From JADJOY01 sp046331705 [NCBI: bacterium] (GTDB lineage: Bacteria; JADJOY01), in contig JAXLQJ010000010.1 in NCBI GenBank assembly GCA_046331705.1, positions 62,001 to 126,000 on the forward strand: a stretch of DNA of 64,000 nt. The letters run 5' to 3'. Below, in pieces: positions 30,453 to 39,580 of this stretch. The position numbers were made by a program, and so were the translations under genes. Below the pieces are notes generated by a model. The model did not search any database. It was given only the letters and a program-made list of their open reading frames with translations, and had not been told where the DNA came from. Positions within the stretch are counted from its first letter, which is position 1. Every line of letters begins with the position of its first letter.

Positions 30453-32200
30453 CGATGCGATTGGGCGGTGAGGTGGTGGCGGCGATGCTCGCCGCCGAGG
30501 GCGTCGACACGGTCTTCGGCATCGTCGACGGCACGTATCTCGGGCTCTTCGCGAGCTTCGAGAAGTACGGCATCCGCTTCTACTCGCCGCGCCACGAGAC
30601 CTGCGCGCTGCACATGGCGGGCGCCTACGCGCGCCTCACCGGCAAGCTCGGCGTGTGCATCGCCAGCAACGGGCCGGGTGTGGCCAACGCGCTGCCCGGC
30701 GTGGCGGTCGAGAACGGCGAAGGCAACCGGGTGCTCTTGCTCACGAGCTGCCGCCGTCAGGGCATCGCCTATCCCGATCGAGGCGGCACATACCAGTACT
30801 TCGATCAGGCGGCGGTCACGCGTCCCATGGCCAAGTGGAGCTGCGCCGTGCCGAGCTTCGATCGCATTCCCGAGCTCATGCGGCGCGCGTTCCGGATCGC
30901 GCACCGCGGACGCCCAGGCGTGGTCCACGTCGACCTGCCGGAGAACGTGCTCAACAATGCGTTTCCCGCCGGCGACGACTGGGTGCGCACGCCGCACCAA
31001 TACCGTCGCACCGAGCCCTTGCGCGCCGCGCCCGCGGACGTCGAGCGGGTGGCCGCGATGCTCCGCGAGGCGGAGCGGCCCCTCATCCACGCCGGCAGCG
31101 GCATCGTCCACGCGCTCGCCTACGACGAGCTCCTGGAGGTCGCGGAGCTCGCGCACGCGCCGGTGAGCACGAGCTGGGGGGCGCGCGCGGTGATGCCGGA
31201 CGCCCACAAGCTCGCGTTGCCGGTGCCGTTGCTCTCGGTGGTGAACGAGTGCCGCGCCGCCGCCGACGTGGTGCTGGTGGTGGGCTCGCGCCTCGGGGAG
31301 ACCGATTGGTGGGGCAAGGCGCCGTACTGGGGCCGCGGCGCGGCCCAGCGCCTCGTGCAGGTCGATGGCGACGAGGAGCTGCTCGGTCTCAACAAGCCCG
31401 CCGAGCTCAACATCCTCGCCGATGCCAAGGCGTTCCTCGCCGACCTCGCGCAGGCGCTACGCGCCGAGCGGGTGACGGCCGAGCGCATGCGCGCCCGCGA
31501 GGAGCGCATCGTGGAGCTGGCGGCCGCCAAGGCCAAGGCGCGCGCCGAGCTGGATCTGGCGCTCGAGAATCGCGATTCGCCGCTTCATCCGGCGCAGGTC
31601 CCGCACGTCTGCGATCAGGTCTTCGACGAAGACGCCATCGTGGTCGTGGACGGCGGCAACACCGCCGTTTGGACCACGTTCTTCCACGAGGTGAAGCGGC
31701 CGGGCGGCGTGCTGTCGACGTTCAAGTTCGGGATGCTCGGCGCGGGCGTGAGCCAAGCGCTCGGCGCGAAGGTGGCGCGGCCCGACGCGCAGGTCTATTG
31801 CGTGATCGGCGACGGCGCCATGGGCTTCCACGCCCAGGAGCTCGAGACCGCCGTGCGTCATCGCCTGCCGGTGACCTACATCGTGCTCTGCGATCGGCAA
31901 TGGGGCATGGTGAAGCTCACCCAGACCATGGCGCTGCCCGCGATCCGCGAGCAGCTCGGCGTCGAGGGCGAGGGCGTGATCAACGCCGATTTCCAGGAGA
32001 TCGAGTTCGACAAGCTCGCCCAGAGCATGGGCGCCCACGGCGAGCGCGTGAGCTCGCCCGACGAGCTGCGCGCGGCGTTGTTGCGGTGTGTGGGCGAGGC
32101 GCGGCCGTCGGTGGTCCACGTGGACGTCGATCCCATGCAGCACCTCTTCGCGCCCGGGCTCCAGGAGTTCAAGGCGATGCACCAGGAGCCCGCGGGCTGA
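30449..32200 (+). CDS. Thiamine-diphosphate-dependent decarboxylase/lyase, acetolactate-synthase-like
   Basis: 583 residues. The three-domain POX-like fold is clear. The N-terminal PYR domain has catalytic Glu50 in SPRHETCALHMAGAYAR. The central domain has a nucleotide-binding look (VVLVVGSRLGETDWW). The C-terminal PP domain has GDGAMGFHAQELETA and then VLCDRQWGMVK. The usual Asn of the GDG...NN motif is replaced by a Cys-Asp pair here, as in some actinobacterial-type homologues. Acetolactate synthase, 2-hydroxyacyl-CoA lyase and benzoylformate decarboxylase are all possible, and no partner subunit is adjacent. Coupled to the P-ATPase by ATGA. Confidence 0.8.
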   Translation: MTMRLGGEVVAAMLAAEGVDTVFGIVDGTYLGLFASFEKYGIRFYSPRHETCALHMAGAYARLTGKLGVCIASNGPGVANALPGVAVENGEGNRVLLLTSCRRQGIAYPDRGGTYQYFDQAAVTRPMAKWSCAVPSFDRIPELMRRAFRIAHRGRPGVVHVDLPENVLNNAFPAGDDWVRTPHQYRRTEPLRAAPADVERVAAMLREAERPLIHAGSGIVHALAYDELLEVAELAHAPVSTSWGARAVMPDAHKLALPVPLLSVVNECRAAADVVLVVGSRLGETDWWGKAPYWGRGAAQRLVQVDGDEELLGLNKPAELNILADAKAFLADLAQALRAERVTAERMRAREERIVELAAAKAKARAELDLALENRDSPLHPAQVPHVCDQVFDEDAIVVVDGGNTAVWTTFFHEVKRPGGVLSTFKFGMLGAGVSQALGAKVARPDAQVYCVIGDGAMGFHAQELETAVRHRLPVTYIVLCDRQWGMVKLTQTMALPAIREQLGVEGEGVINADFQEIEFDKLAQSMGAHGERVSSPDELRAALLRCVGEARPSVVHVDVDPMQHLFAPGLQEFKAMHQEPAG

Positions 32201-33276
32201 TGGCGGCCGCGAAGAGGCCCGGGACGAAGGCGCGCGCCGGCAAGCGCCGCGGCGCGCGTGCCGAGGGTGCCGCGCGTGCCGAGCGCGCGCACGGCAAAGC
32301 CGGCCCGGCGGCCGCGAGCAAGCCCGCGGTGCTCGTGACCGGCGCCGCGGGCTACCTCGGGCGGCTCACCGTCGAGACCCTCGCGGGACGGCGCAAGGAC
32401 CTGGCGGCGTTGGTGGCGCTCGACGTGCGCTCGGTTCCGTCGGCCGAGCGGCGTCCGGGAGTCGAGTACGTGGACGGCGACATCGGTGACCCGAAGCTCG
32501 CGGAGCTGATCGGAACGCACGGGATCGACACCGTGGTTCACCTGGCGTCGATCGTGCGTGCACCCAAGGGAGCGCCGGAGGACCTCGCGTATCGCGTGGA
32601 CGTGCTCGGCACGCGGAACGTGCTCGCGGCGTGCGTGCGCAACGGCGTGAAGCGGCTGATCGTGACGTCGAGCGGCGCCGCCTACGGCTACCACGCCGAC
32701 AACGCTCCCTGGCTGGACGAGGAAGACCCCATCCGCGGCAACGACGAGTTTCCGTATTCGCGTCACAAGCGGCTGGTGGAGGAGATGCTCGCCGAGCATC
32801 GCGTGAGCCACCCGGAGCTCGCGCAGTTGGTGCTTCGGCCCGGCACCATCCTGGGCGACGGCACCTCGAGCCCGATCACCGATCTGTTCGAGAAGCCCGT
32901 GATTCTCGGGGTCGCGGGATCCGACTCTCCGTTCGTGTTCATCTGGGACCGCGACGTCGTGGCGTGCATCGTCGCGGGCGTGCTCGACGGAAAGACCGGG
33001 ATCTTCAATCTCGCCGGCGACGGCGCCATGACCACCCGCGAGATCGCGCGCCGCCTGGGCAAGCCCTACCTGCCGATTCCCGCGGAGCTGCTGGGCGCGG
33101 CGCTGGGAGTGCTCAAGACCCTCGGACTGACCCAGTACGGCCCCGAGCAAGTGCGCTTCCTGCGCTACCGCCCGGTGCTCGCGAACCGCCGCCTCAAGCG
33201 CGATTTCGGCTTCACGCCGACCTACACCTCGCGCGAAGTCTTCGACCTGTGGTGGCGCCGCAAGCGCGCCGGCTGA
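32200..33276 (+). CDS. NAD-dependent epimerase/dehydratase (extended SDR)
   Basis: 358 residues. A basic, Ala-rich disordered N-terminus (~1-40) precedes the Rossmann core: VLVTGAAGYLG (glycine motif, ~45-55), DGDIGD, VVHLAS, and the catalytic Ser/Tyr region TSSGAAYG plus FPYSRHK (YxxxK). Enzymes of this type act on NDP-sugars, but the C-terminal half resembles uncharacterised actinobacterial SDRs, so the substrate is unknown. The ATG overlaps the last base of the upstream stop (TGATG). The long basic N-terminal tail is unusual. Confidence 0.8.
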   Translation: MAAAKRPGTKARAGKRRGARAEGAARAERAHGKAGPAAASKPAVLVTGAAGYLGRLTVETLAGRRKDLAALVALDVRSVPSAERRPGVEYVDGDIGDPKLAELIGTHGIDTVVHLASIVRAPKGAPEDLAYRVDVLGTRNVLAACVRNGVKRLIVTSSGAAYGYHADNAPWLDEEDPIRGNDEFPYSRHKRLVEEMLAEHRVSHPELAQLVLRPGTILGDGTSSPITDLFEKPVILGVAGSDSPFVFIWDRDVVACIVAGVLDGKTGIFNLAGDGAMTTREIARRLGKPYLPIPAELLGAALGVLKTLGLTQYGPEQVRFLRYRPVLANRRLKRDFGFTPTYTSREVFDLWWRRKRAG

Positions 33277-33637
33277 CGCAAGTCTCGATCCCAGCTCGAT
33301 CTCGGCGCCTTCGGCGTCCCTCACGGGCGGCTCGCGGTTTCGGATTGCCGATCGGGTGGATCGGTGCGGTCGCTGGCGCGGCTCGCTGTCTCGCCCAGGA
33401 GCCCCGCGCGGGCCGTGGCGTGTGGGATCGCAGTCGCGCCGGCCAGTTCCGGTGGGCGCGATCCGGCCGCCTCAAGTCGCTTCATGGCGCTGCCGATGTC
33501 TTCGAGGAGGCCGGAGCGCGAGGACCGTTCGCCGATTGGGCGATCGAGTCGCGATCGCGAGCCGATCTCGAGATGCGACCGGGTCGCGTCGTCGCACGCG
33601 CGCGTCGACCGATCTCCTGGGCGCGACGGCGACGACG
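33277..33637. other. Intergenic region, nothing recognised
   Basis: 361 bases. No supported gene; codon bias is lost in all frames. Repeated GATCG and CGATCG-type words give it a different look from flanking genes, but there is no clear hairpin or promoter. Confidence 0.4.
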
Positions 33638-35491
33638 ATGGCGACAGCGACCGAGAAACCGGACGCAGGACCCGCGACCGGTGGTGGGTCACGGGGCCTC
33701 CAGGGTGGTGTTGCCGGCGCGGTGGCGCTGCTCGCGCGCTTCAGCCGTCGCTTCGCCAGCGCGCTGATCGTGCTGGCCGTGCTGGTGGGTGTGCGCGTTG
33801 GGCTCGATCTGTGGCTCGCCAGCTCGATGGGCGAGGCCACGCGGATGGTCGATCTCGCCGGTCGCCAGCGCATGCTGGTGGGGCGGATCGCGCTCAACGC
33901 CCACGCCCTGGAAGCGGCGCACCCGCAGCCCGTGCGTCTGGCTGCGCTGACCTCCATTCGGGAGGACGTCGCGGCGCTTCTCGACGCCCAGCGCACGCTG
34001 ACCTCCAGCAGCGGACCGGACGACCCCCCGCGACCGCTTCCCGCGGAGCTGTGGTCGCTCTATTTCGAGCCGCCGGGGCGCCTCGATGCGCGCATGCGCG
34101 ATTTCCAGCAAACCGCGATGCGCGTGGCGAGGCAGCAGCGCGCCGATCCCACGATCGACACCGCCGACCTCGTGGCACTGATCGGCGGCGCGCGCGGCGA
34201 GCTCATGCGACTGCTCGATCGCGCCGCGGCACTCTACGCCGAGCGGGGGGAGCGGCGACGCATTCGGGTGATGGCGGCGAGTGGGCTCGGCGCGATCGCC
34301 GTGCTGATGGCGCTCGCCGCCATTCACTGGACGGTGTTCCGGCCGCTCACGCGCGCGGTGCTGGAGGAGGCGAGTCGCCTCGCGGAGGCCGAGCAGCGCT
34401 ATCGGTTCGAAGCGCAGAAGGGCCGCTTCGGCGTGGAGCTCCAGGAGGCGCTCGAGATGGCGGATTCCGAGGATGGAATCCTGAACGTCACGGCGCGAGC
34501 GTTCGGCGAGATCGATCCGACCCACGTCATGCAGATGCTGCTCGCCGACTCGAGCCGCGCCCATCTGCGGATCGTCGCCAGCAATCCGTCCGCGCGCGCC
34601 GCGAGCTGCGACGTGGCCACGCCCTGGGATTGTCCCGCCGTGCGGCGCGGCCGAACGCTCACGTTCAGCTCGGCTCGGGGACTCAAGGCGTGTCCGCGCT
34701 TGCGCGAGCGTGCCGCGGAGCGGTGTACCGCGTACTGCGTGCCCATGACGTTCATGGGCAATGCGCTCGGGGTGGTTCACGCGATCGGCGCCGAGTCCCC
34801 CGGCGATCCAGCACTCTTCCTGTCGCGATTGGAGACGCTCGCCGCGCAGGCGTCGAACCGCCTGGGCGCGGCGCGCAGCCTGGCGCAGGCGCAGTTGCAG
34901 GCATCCACCGATCCGCTCACGGGTTTGCACAATCGACGCGCCTTCGAGGCTGCATTCCGCGAGCTGGACGCGAGCGCGCGGTCGTTCACGCTCGCGGTGG
35001 CCGACCTCGATCACTTCAAACGACTGAACGACACCTACGGGCACGACGCGGGAGACGCGGCGCTTCGGACCTTCGCCAAGGTCGTTCGGGAGTGCACACG
35101 CGCCGACGACATCGCCGTTCGCTATGGCGGCGAGGAGTTCGTGCTGGTGCTCTGCGGCATGAAGGCGGCCGACGGCGTGCGCGTGTTGGATCGGATCCGC
35201 ACGCGCCTGGCGGCGGCGACGTTGAGTGGCGACACGCCCCGCTTCACCGCCAGCTTCGGTCTCGCCGATCCGCTGCCCGGCGAGACCCTCGACGAGCTGG
35301 TGACCATCGCGGACGCCGCGTTGCTCATGGCCAAGGCGGAAGGGCGAGACCGCGTCGTCGTCGCCCCCCGCTCGCGAGAGCCGGAAGCGTTGGTCTCGAG
35401 CACGGTCGAGGCGCCCGCGGAGGTTGCCGCGAGCCTGGAACGTTCGGCGCCGGGCCCGAGCACCGCGGCCGTTCGCGTCGCCGACGCCTGA
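33638..35491 (+). CDS. Diguanylate cyclase with PilJ-N sensor and GAF-like domain
   Basis: 617 residues from the ATG at 33638. Two membrane helices (~40-62 and ~215-240) enclose a periplasmic type IV pili/NarX-like sensor with the hallmark DLAGRQRMLVGRIA. A cytoplasmic GAF-like domain (~280-425) contains a group of cysteines (CDVATPWDCPAVRRG ... CPRLRERAAERCTAYC), which may bind metal or sense redox. The GGDEF domain (~440-590) has DPLTGLHNRRAF and active site YGGEEF, so it should make cyclic di-GMP. The I-site is not obvious. The last ~40 residues are low-complexity. Confidence 0.87.
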   Translation: MATATEKPDAGPATGGGSRGLQGGVAGAVALLARFSRRFASALIVLAVLVGVRVGLDLWLASSMGEATRMVDLAGRQRMLVGRIALNAHALEAAHPQPVRLAALTSIREDVAALLDAQRTLTSSSGPDDPPRPLPAELWSLYFEPPGRLDARMRDFQQTAMRVARQQRADPTIDTADLVALIGGARGELMRLLDRAAALYAERGERRRIRVMAASGLGAIAVLMALAAIHWTVFRPLTRAVLEEASRLAEAEQRYRFEAQKGRFGVELQEALEMADSEDGILNVTARAFGEIDPTHVMQMLLADSSRAHLRIVASNPSARAASCDVATPWDCPAVRRGRTLTFSSARGLKACPRLRERAAERCTAYCVPMTFMGNALGVVHAIGAESPGDPALFLSRLETLAAQASNRLGAARSLAQAQLQASTDPLTGLHNRRAFEAAFRELDASARSFTLAVADLDHFKRLNDTYGHDAGDAALRTFAKVVRECTRADDIAVRYGGEEFVLVLCGMKAADGVRVLDRIRTRLAAATLSGDTPRFTASFGLADPLPGETLDELVTIADAALLMAKAEGRDRVVVAPRSREPEALVSSTVEAPAEVAASLERSAPGPSTAAVRVADA

Positions 35492-35654
35492 GCGACGTGC
35501 GGTTCGCGGCGTCCGCGCGGCACGCCCGTCATCCGCGTGCGCCGGAACCGTTGCCGTTCGCGCGGGGACGGCGCCTGCTTCCATCGGTGAGCACGTGTCG
35601 CCTGCGCGAGGAGGTGTATCGTCGGCGCGCACGTCGAGCGGCGCGAGGGCTTCG

Positions 35655-36659
35655 ATGCGGATGGTCCACGAGACGCGGTGGTGGTTGCTCGCGACGCTCG
35701 TGGGTGGGCTCGCGCTCGCCACGAGCTGCTTGGTGCGAATGCCCGGGACCTCGTTCGTGGGGGCGCCGCCGGAGGTAACTGCGATGCAACGCGATCTCGC
35801 CGAGTCGCTCCACGCGCACGTCGCGACGCTCGCGGGCGAGATCGGCGAGCGCAACACCCGTCGTCCCGAAGCGCTCGCACAGGCGCGCGACTACCTCGCC
35901 GCGCGGCTCGGCGCGACCGGGCTCGGCGTCGAGCGTCAGGGCTTCGATGCGGATGGCACGCGTTGCGAGAACCTGATCGTCGAGGTTCCCGGCCGCTCAC
36001 GCGCGAACGAGATCGTGGTGGTCGGCGCCCACTACGACTCGGCCGAGTACTGCCCCGCCGCGAACGACAACGGCTCGGGAGTGGCCGCGCTGCTCGAGCT
36101 CGCGCGGCGCTTCGCTCGCGAGCCGCTCGAGCGCACCGTGCGCTTCGTGGCCTTCGTCAACGAGGAGCCGCCCCACTACCGGACGGAGACCATGGGCAGC
36201 CTCGTGTACGCGAAGTCTTGCCGCGCACGCGGCGACGACGTCGTCGGCATGTTGAGCCTGGAGACGATGGGCTATTTCCTCGACGAGCCTGGCTCGCAGC
36301 GCTACCCGTGGCCCTTCGGGCTCTTCTATCCGAGCACCGGCAACTTCATCGGCTTCGTGGGCAACGTGGGCTCGCGGGCGCTGGTGTCGCGAAGCACCGA
36401 GGTGTTTCGAAGGGCCGTGTCCTTTCCTTCCGAGGGTGCGGCTCTTCCCGGCTGGGTGCCGGGGATCGGCTGGTCCGACCACTGGTCGTTCTGGCAGGCG
36501 GGCTATCCCGGGCTGATGGTCACCGACACCGCGCCGTTTCGTTATCCGCATTACCACCGGCCGACCGACACGCCGGATCGCATCGACTACGTCCGCCTCG
36601 CGCGCGTCGTCGAAGGCGTACGCGAGGTGGTCCGCGATCTGGGAAGCGCCGCGCGCTGA
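35655..36659 (+). CDS. M28-family zinc aminopeptidase, lipoprotein
   Basis: 334 residues. Signal sequence with lipobox Cys25 (LATSC). All M28 zinc ligands are visible in order: His in GAHYDS, Asp in ANDNGSG, Glu pair in VNEEPPH, Glu in SLETMGY, and His in PHYHRPTDTPD. Members remove N-terminal amino acids or act as glutaminyl cyclase-like enzymes; the position after a lipobox puts it in the periplasm or outer membrane. ATG at 35655, with a second in-frame ATG at 35661. The last 73 bases overlap the convergent DUF429 gene. Confidence 0.87.
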   Translation: MRMVHETRWWLLATLVGGLALATSCLVRMPGTSFVGAPPEVTAMQRDLAESLHAHVATLAGEIGERNTRRPEALAQARDYLAARLGATGLGVERQGFDADGTRCENLIVEVPGRSRANEIVVVGAHYDSAEYCPAANDNGSGVAALLELARRFAREPLERTVRFVAFVNEEPPHYRTETMGSLVYAKSCRARGDDVVGMLSLETMGYFLDEPGSQRYPWPFGLFYPSTGNFIGFVGNVGSRALVSRSTEVFRRAVSFPSEGAALPGWVPGIGWSDHWSFWQAGYPGLMVTDTAPFRYPHYHRPTDTPDRIDYVRLARVVEGVREVVRDLGSAAR

Positions 36660-37468
36660 ACGTCGATCGTGCCGCGGGGCACCACGATGCCGCCTTCCGC
36701 GGGTCGACCGAGCATCCGCAGCCGGCCATCCAGCGCGAGCGCACCCAGGTAGGCGCAGAAGATCGCATCGAGGCGGTCCTCGCGCTCCTTGTAGGCGCGG
36801 CCAACGCGGCACCCGGGATCGAGCGATGCGCTGAGCGCAGGATCGAGGAGGAGGCGCGGCCGGCGCAATGCCTCGACGTGGGCGAGGTAGCGCTGGAACG
36901 CCGCGCGCGCGGCGGGCCACGATTGGCGCTTCTTCTTGTACTTGAGCGTGGCGCCGAGGCCGAAGAGCACCACCTGGGCGGGGTGCGGATAGCACTCGAA
37001 CACCCAGTGGCCACGGTGCGCGCCCGCTTTCGGCAGATCGCCCGGCGGCCACGGAAAGCCGAGGGTCGCGAGTCGCCGAGCGATCTCCTCGCCGCGCGGG
37101 GTGCCGCCGTTCAGGCGGCCCATGTGGATTCGGTTCGCGGGGTAGGCGCCGGCCTGGGCGCGACCGAACTCCACGTGCGTCAGCCGATCGCACGCGCGCA
37201 TGCCGGTGTCGTTCGGCACCACGAGCGGTGCATCGATCATCACCACGCTGGTCGGTGCGAGATGCGCGGCGACGAACGCCAGGATCTCGTCGTCGCCGTG
37301 CACGATCCGGGAGGCCATCACCGCGAGCCCGCGCCCGGACGGTGCCAGCGCGGCTACTCCTGTCGGGTTGCGCGGCGACCACGCGAGGTCGATCCCGATC
37401 AGCGATCGCTCGGGTGTGCGCGGTGGCTTCGCCACCGCGCCCGTGCGGTGCCGTCCCGCGGGCGTCAT
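36587..37468 (-). CDS. DUF429 family protein
   Basis: 293 residues. Begins after a short tail with IGIDLAWSPRNPTGVAAL, the nuclease-fold-like first strand of DUF429. Further family landmarks are VVMIDAPLVVPN, GRLNGGTPRGEEIARRL, VFECYPHPAQV, and KEREDRLDAIFCAYLG with conserved acidic residues. Function is unknown; an RNase H-like fold has been suggested for the family. The ATG overlaps the stop of a short upstream frame (ATGA), and the 3' end overlaps the M28 gene by 73 bases. Confidence 0.75.
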   Translation of the reverse strand: MTPAGRHRTGAVAKPPRTPERSLIGIDLAWSPRNPTGVAALAPSGRGLAVMASRIVHGDDEILAFVAAHLAPTSVVMIDAPLVVPNDTGMRACDRLTHVEFGRAQAGAYPANRIHMGRLNGGTPRGEEIARRLATLGFPWPPGDLPKAGAHRGHWVFECYPHPAQVVLFGLGATLKYKKKRQSWPAARAAFQRYLAHVEALRRPRLLLDPALSASLDPGCRVGRAYKEREDRLDAIFCAYLGALALDGRLRMLGRPAEGGIVVPRGTIDVQRAALPRSRTTSRTPSTTRARRT

Positions 37469-37674
37469 CCCCGCTGGCGCGGACCGAAGAGTTCCCGGAT
37501 CCGCGTCCCGCGCGTCGGCGGACGAACTCGAGTCGGCGTGCGGTGGGGAGCCAGCAACAAGCTGGTCCGGTGGGCGCCGTGGAGCAGCAGGAGGGGCGGG
37601 CCGGCGTCCATCTCACCCCACGGGATGCTGGTTCCCGCCACTTGGGTCTCGTGCGCCGCGCCGACGATTTGCAT
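37465..37674 (-). pseudogene. Truncated alpha/beta hydrolase N-terminus (remnant or small ORF)
   Basis: 69 residues. The first 40 read like the start of an alpha/beta hydrolase (GEMDAGPPLLLLHGAHRTS, with the oxyanion HG), then homology stops and the frame ends in Arg/Pro-rich sequence. There is no nucleophile elbow or catalytic His, so it cannot be a working hydrolase. Its TGA overlaps the ATG of DUF429, which could mean translational coupling. Most likely a 3'-truncated gene. Confidence 0.4.
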
Positions 37675-37736
37675 GGCGAGGAGCGTAGCCGCTTCACACG
37701 CCCTCGTGGCGAAGCGGGGGTGGCGATGGGGTGCCG

Positions 37737-38309
37737 CTACCGACGCGTCGCCTCGGTAGCGAGCTCCGCCGCGAACGCTTCGAACGCCGCGAGCGTTCGA
37801 GGGCCGAGCGTCACCTCCATCAGCGAGCCGAGCCCTCGTGTGAACACCAACGCGGTGTAGTACCGAGAGGCGTCGCGCCCCTCCGCAACCACCAGCTGCC
37901 ACCGCTCGCTGGTCTGATCGAACGGGAATTGCCGACCCCACGACACGGCGCGGACCTCGTCATCGACGACTTGGACCTGCTCGTGGGATGGGGTCATCGG
38001 CGCGGGCGGGTCGAGGAGCTGGATCGCCAGGTCGATGGGAGCGCCGGCTTCGAGCGTCTCCACCCGAGCGGTGAGCGCCTGCGACCAGTCTCCGTAGTGG
38101 TTGACGTCGCGCACCAATCCCCAGACCGTCGCCGCCGACGCCTCGATCGCGAGGTTCGCGCGCAGCGCGTATCGACCATCGTCCTCGAGCACCCAGTCGA
38201 TTCCGTAACGCTCGATCGCCGAGGGCGGCTGGCGAGCGTGGCCGGAGTCGCCGCAACCCGCGGCCAGGGCCCCTGCGGCGACGAGCGTGACGAGCCAACG
38301 TGCGTGCAT
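37737..38309 (-). CDS. SRPBCC/START-like lipoprotein
   Basis: 190 residues. Lipobox Cys19 (LAAGCG). The mature part has the Bet v 1/polyketide-cyclase pattern: an opening strand with EASAATVWGLVRDVNHYGDWS, a middle VRAVSWGRQFPF, and a long C-terminal helix (TLAAFEAFAAELATEA). Such domains bind hydrophobic ligands. Two adjacent ATGs (38312 and 38309); the second is 7 bases from GAGG and is preferred. A lipidated SRPBCC protein is uncommon. Ligand unknown. Confidence 0.75.
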   Translation of the reverse strand: MHARWLVTLVAAGALAAGCGDSGHARQPPSAIERYGIDWVLEDDGRYALRANLAIEASAATVWGLVRDVNHYGDWSQALTARVETLEAGAPIDLAIQLLDPPAPMTPSHEQVQVVDDEVRAVSWGRQFPFDQTSERWQLVVAEGRDASRYYTALVFTRGLGSLMEVTLGPRTLAAFEAFAAELATEATRR

Positions 38310-38430
38310 CATGGAGCCTCGGGGCCGAGCGTGAGTGGCGCGCCGGACCGGCGTGAGCGGCGCGAGTGGCGTGAGCGCAACGCCGCGCATGATCGCATGG
38401 CGAGCGCCCTCGCCGAGCCCGTCCACGGGG

Positions 38431-39576
38431 TCACGTCGGCGGCGAAACCCCGGGCGACGCCTCGGCTCGCTCGCTCGTCGCCGAGGTGCCTGGATTCGCG
38501 TAGCCGAGGGCCTCGAACGCGAAGCCCAGCTCGGCGTCGATTCGGGCGCGCAGACGCGGATCGTCGGGAAACCGGTGACCCTCGTAGCGCTCGCTGGTGC
38601 GGATGTGGTCGGCGAATCGGGCCTCCATCGCCGCGAAATCGCCCAGCGCGAGCTGGTCGTAGATCGCTCGCAGCCAGCGCATCCTGTCGGCGACGAATTC
38701 CTCGTAGCGGATCTCGATCAGATTGCCGGCGGGGATGCGGCCCTTGTCGCGCAGAAAGCCCTGCATGTAGCCGCGATATTGCTCGATCGCGAAGTCGGTG
38801 AGCTCTTCGTCCGTCACGGCCTCGAGCCCGTACTTCCGAGCCATCGTGCGATGAAGGTTGATCTGCGACGGGATCACCTTGTGCGGGTCGCGCTGGATGT
38901 GGATGAGCTTGGCGTCGGGAAACAGCTCCAGCAGCGCCTCGAGATTGGCCATGGTCGCGGGGCTCTTGAGCAGCGAGCGCTCGCGACCCATGAGGAACGC
39001 AGCCTTGCGCAGCGTTCCGAGGTAGGTGCGCTTCCAGGCGCCATGAGACGGCGAGCGGGGGGAGAACTCGAAGACGTAGGTGCGAAGCCAGAACCGGTGA
39101 TTCCTCGGAAAGCTGTACTTGTGGTACTCGCAATGCGGCGTGAGCTTCACCATCGGGACTTCGTCGTCCTGCGGGCTGCCCGGTCCCACCTCCATGTTGT
39201 CGAAGGGGCGGCGGTAATCGATCGACGCGAGCAGCGCGTCGATCGCTCGGTCGAAGAGGATGCAGCAGCCGGGCAGCACCATCTGCGACGGCCGCGTGTA
39301 CGCGAATTGCGGGTCGAGGCTCAAGAGATTGAGCAGGTGAGTCGTGCCGCTGCGATCGTGGCCGAGGATGACGAGCGGGCTCGAGCTGAGCTTCTGGCGC
39401 GCCACACGGCGGCCGTAGACCAGCAGCTCCAAGGCGTTGAACGGCAGCGCCACCAGCGAGACGGCGAAGAGCACCAGCACGCGCGGCAGGAAGCGCGCGT
39501 CGAAGCCGCCGTTGGCGCGCAGGATTCGGTAGAGCGTGAGCGGGTCCGTGAACGCGAGATAGGCGGGGAAGGTCAT
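38431..39576 (-). CDS. PAPS-dependent sulfotransferase family protein
   Basis: 381 residues from an ATG with GGAG 8 bases upstream. The PAPS-binding motif is LGHDRSGTTHLLNLLS (~70), with the 3'-phosphate region LIHIQRDPHKVIPSQ (~215). An N-terminal hydrophobic helix (~33-52) suggests membrane association. It resembles large uncharacterised sulfotransferases of mycobacteria and deltaproteobacteria that act on lipids or sterols; substrate unknown. It follows the propeller-like gene by 4 bases, so they are co-transcribed. Confidence 0.82.
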   Translation of the reverse strand: MTFPAYLAFTDPLTLYRILRANGGFDARFLPRVLVLFAVSLVALPFNALELLVYGRRVARQKLSSSPLVILGHDRSGTTHLLNLLSLDPQFAYTRPSQMVLPGCCILFDRAIDALLASIDYRRPFDNMEVGPGSPQDDEVPMVKLTPHCEYHKYSFPRNHRFWLRTYVFEFSPRSPSHGAWKRTYLGTLRKAAFLMGRERSLLKSPATMANLEALLELFPDAKLIHIQRDPHKVIPSQINLHRTMARKYGLEAVTDEELTDFAIEQYRGYMQGFLRDKGRIPAGNLIEIRYEEFVADRMRWLRAIYDQLALGDFAAMEARFADHIRTSERYEGHRFPDDPRLRARIDAELGFAFEALGYANPGTSATSERAEASPGVSPPT

Positions 39577-39580
39577 GGGC

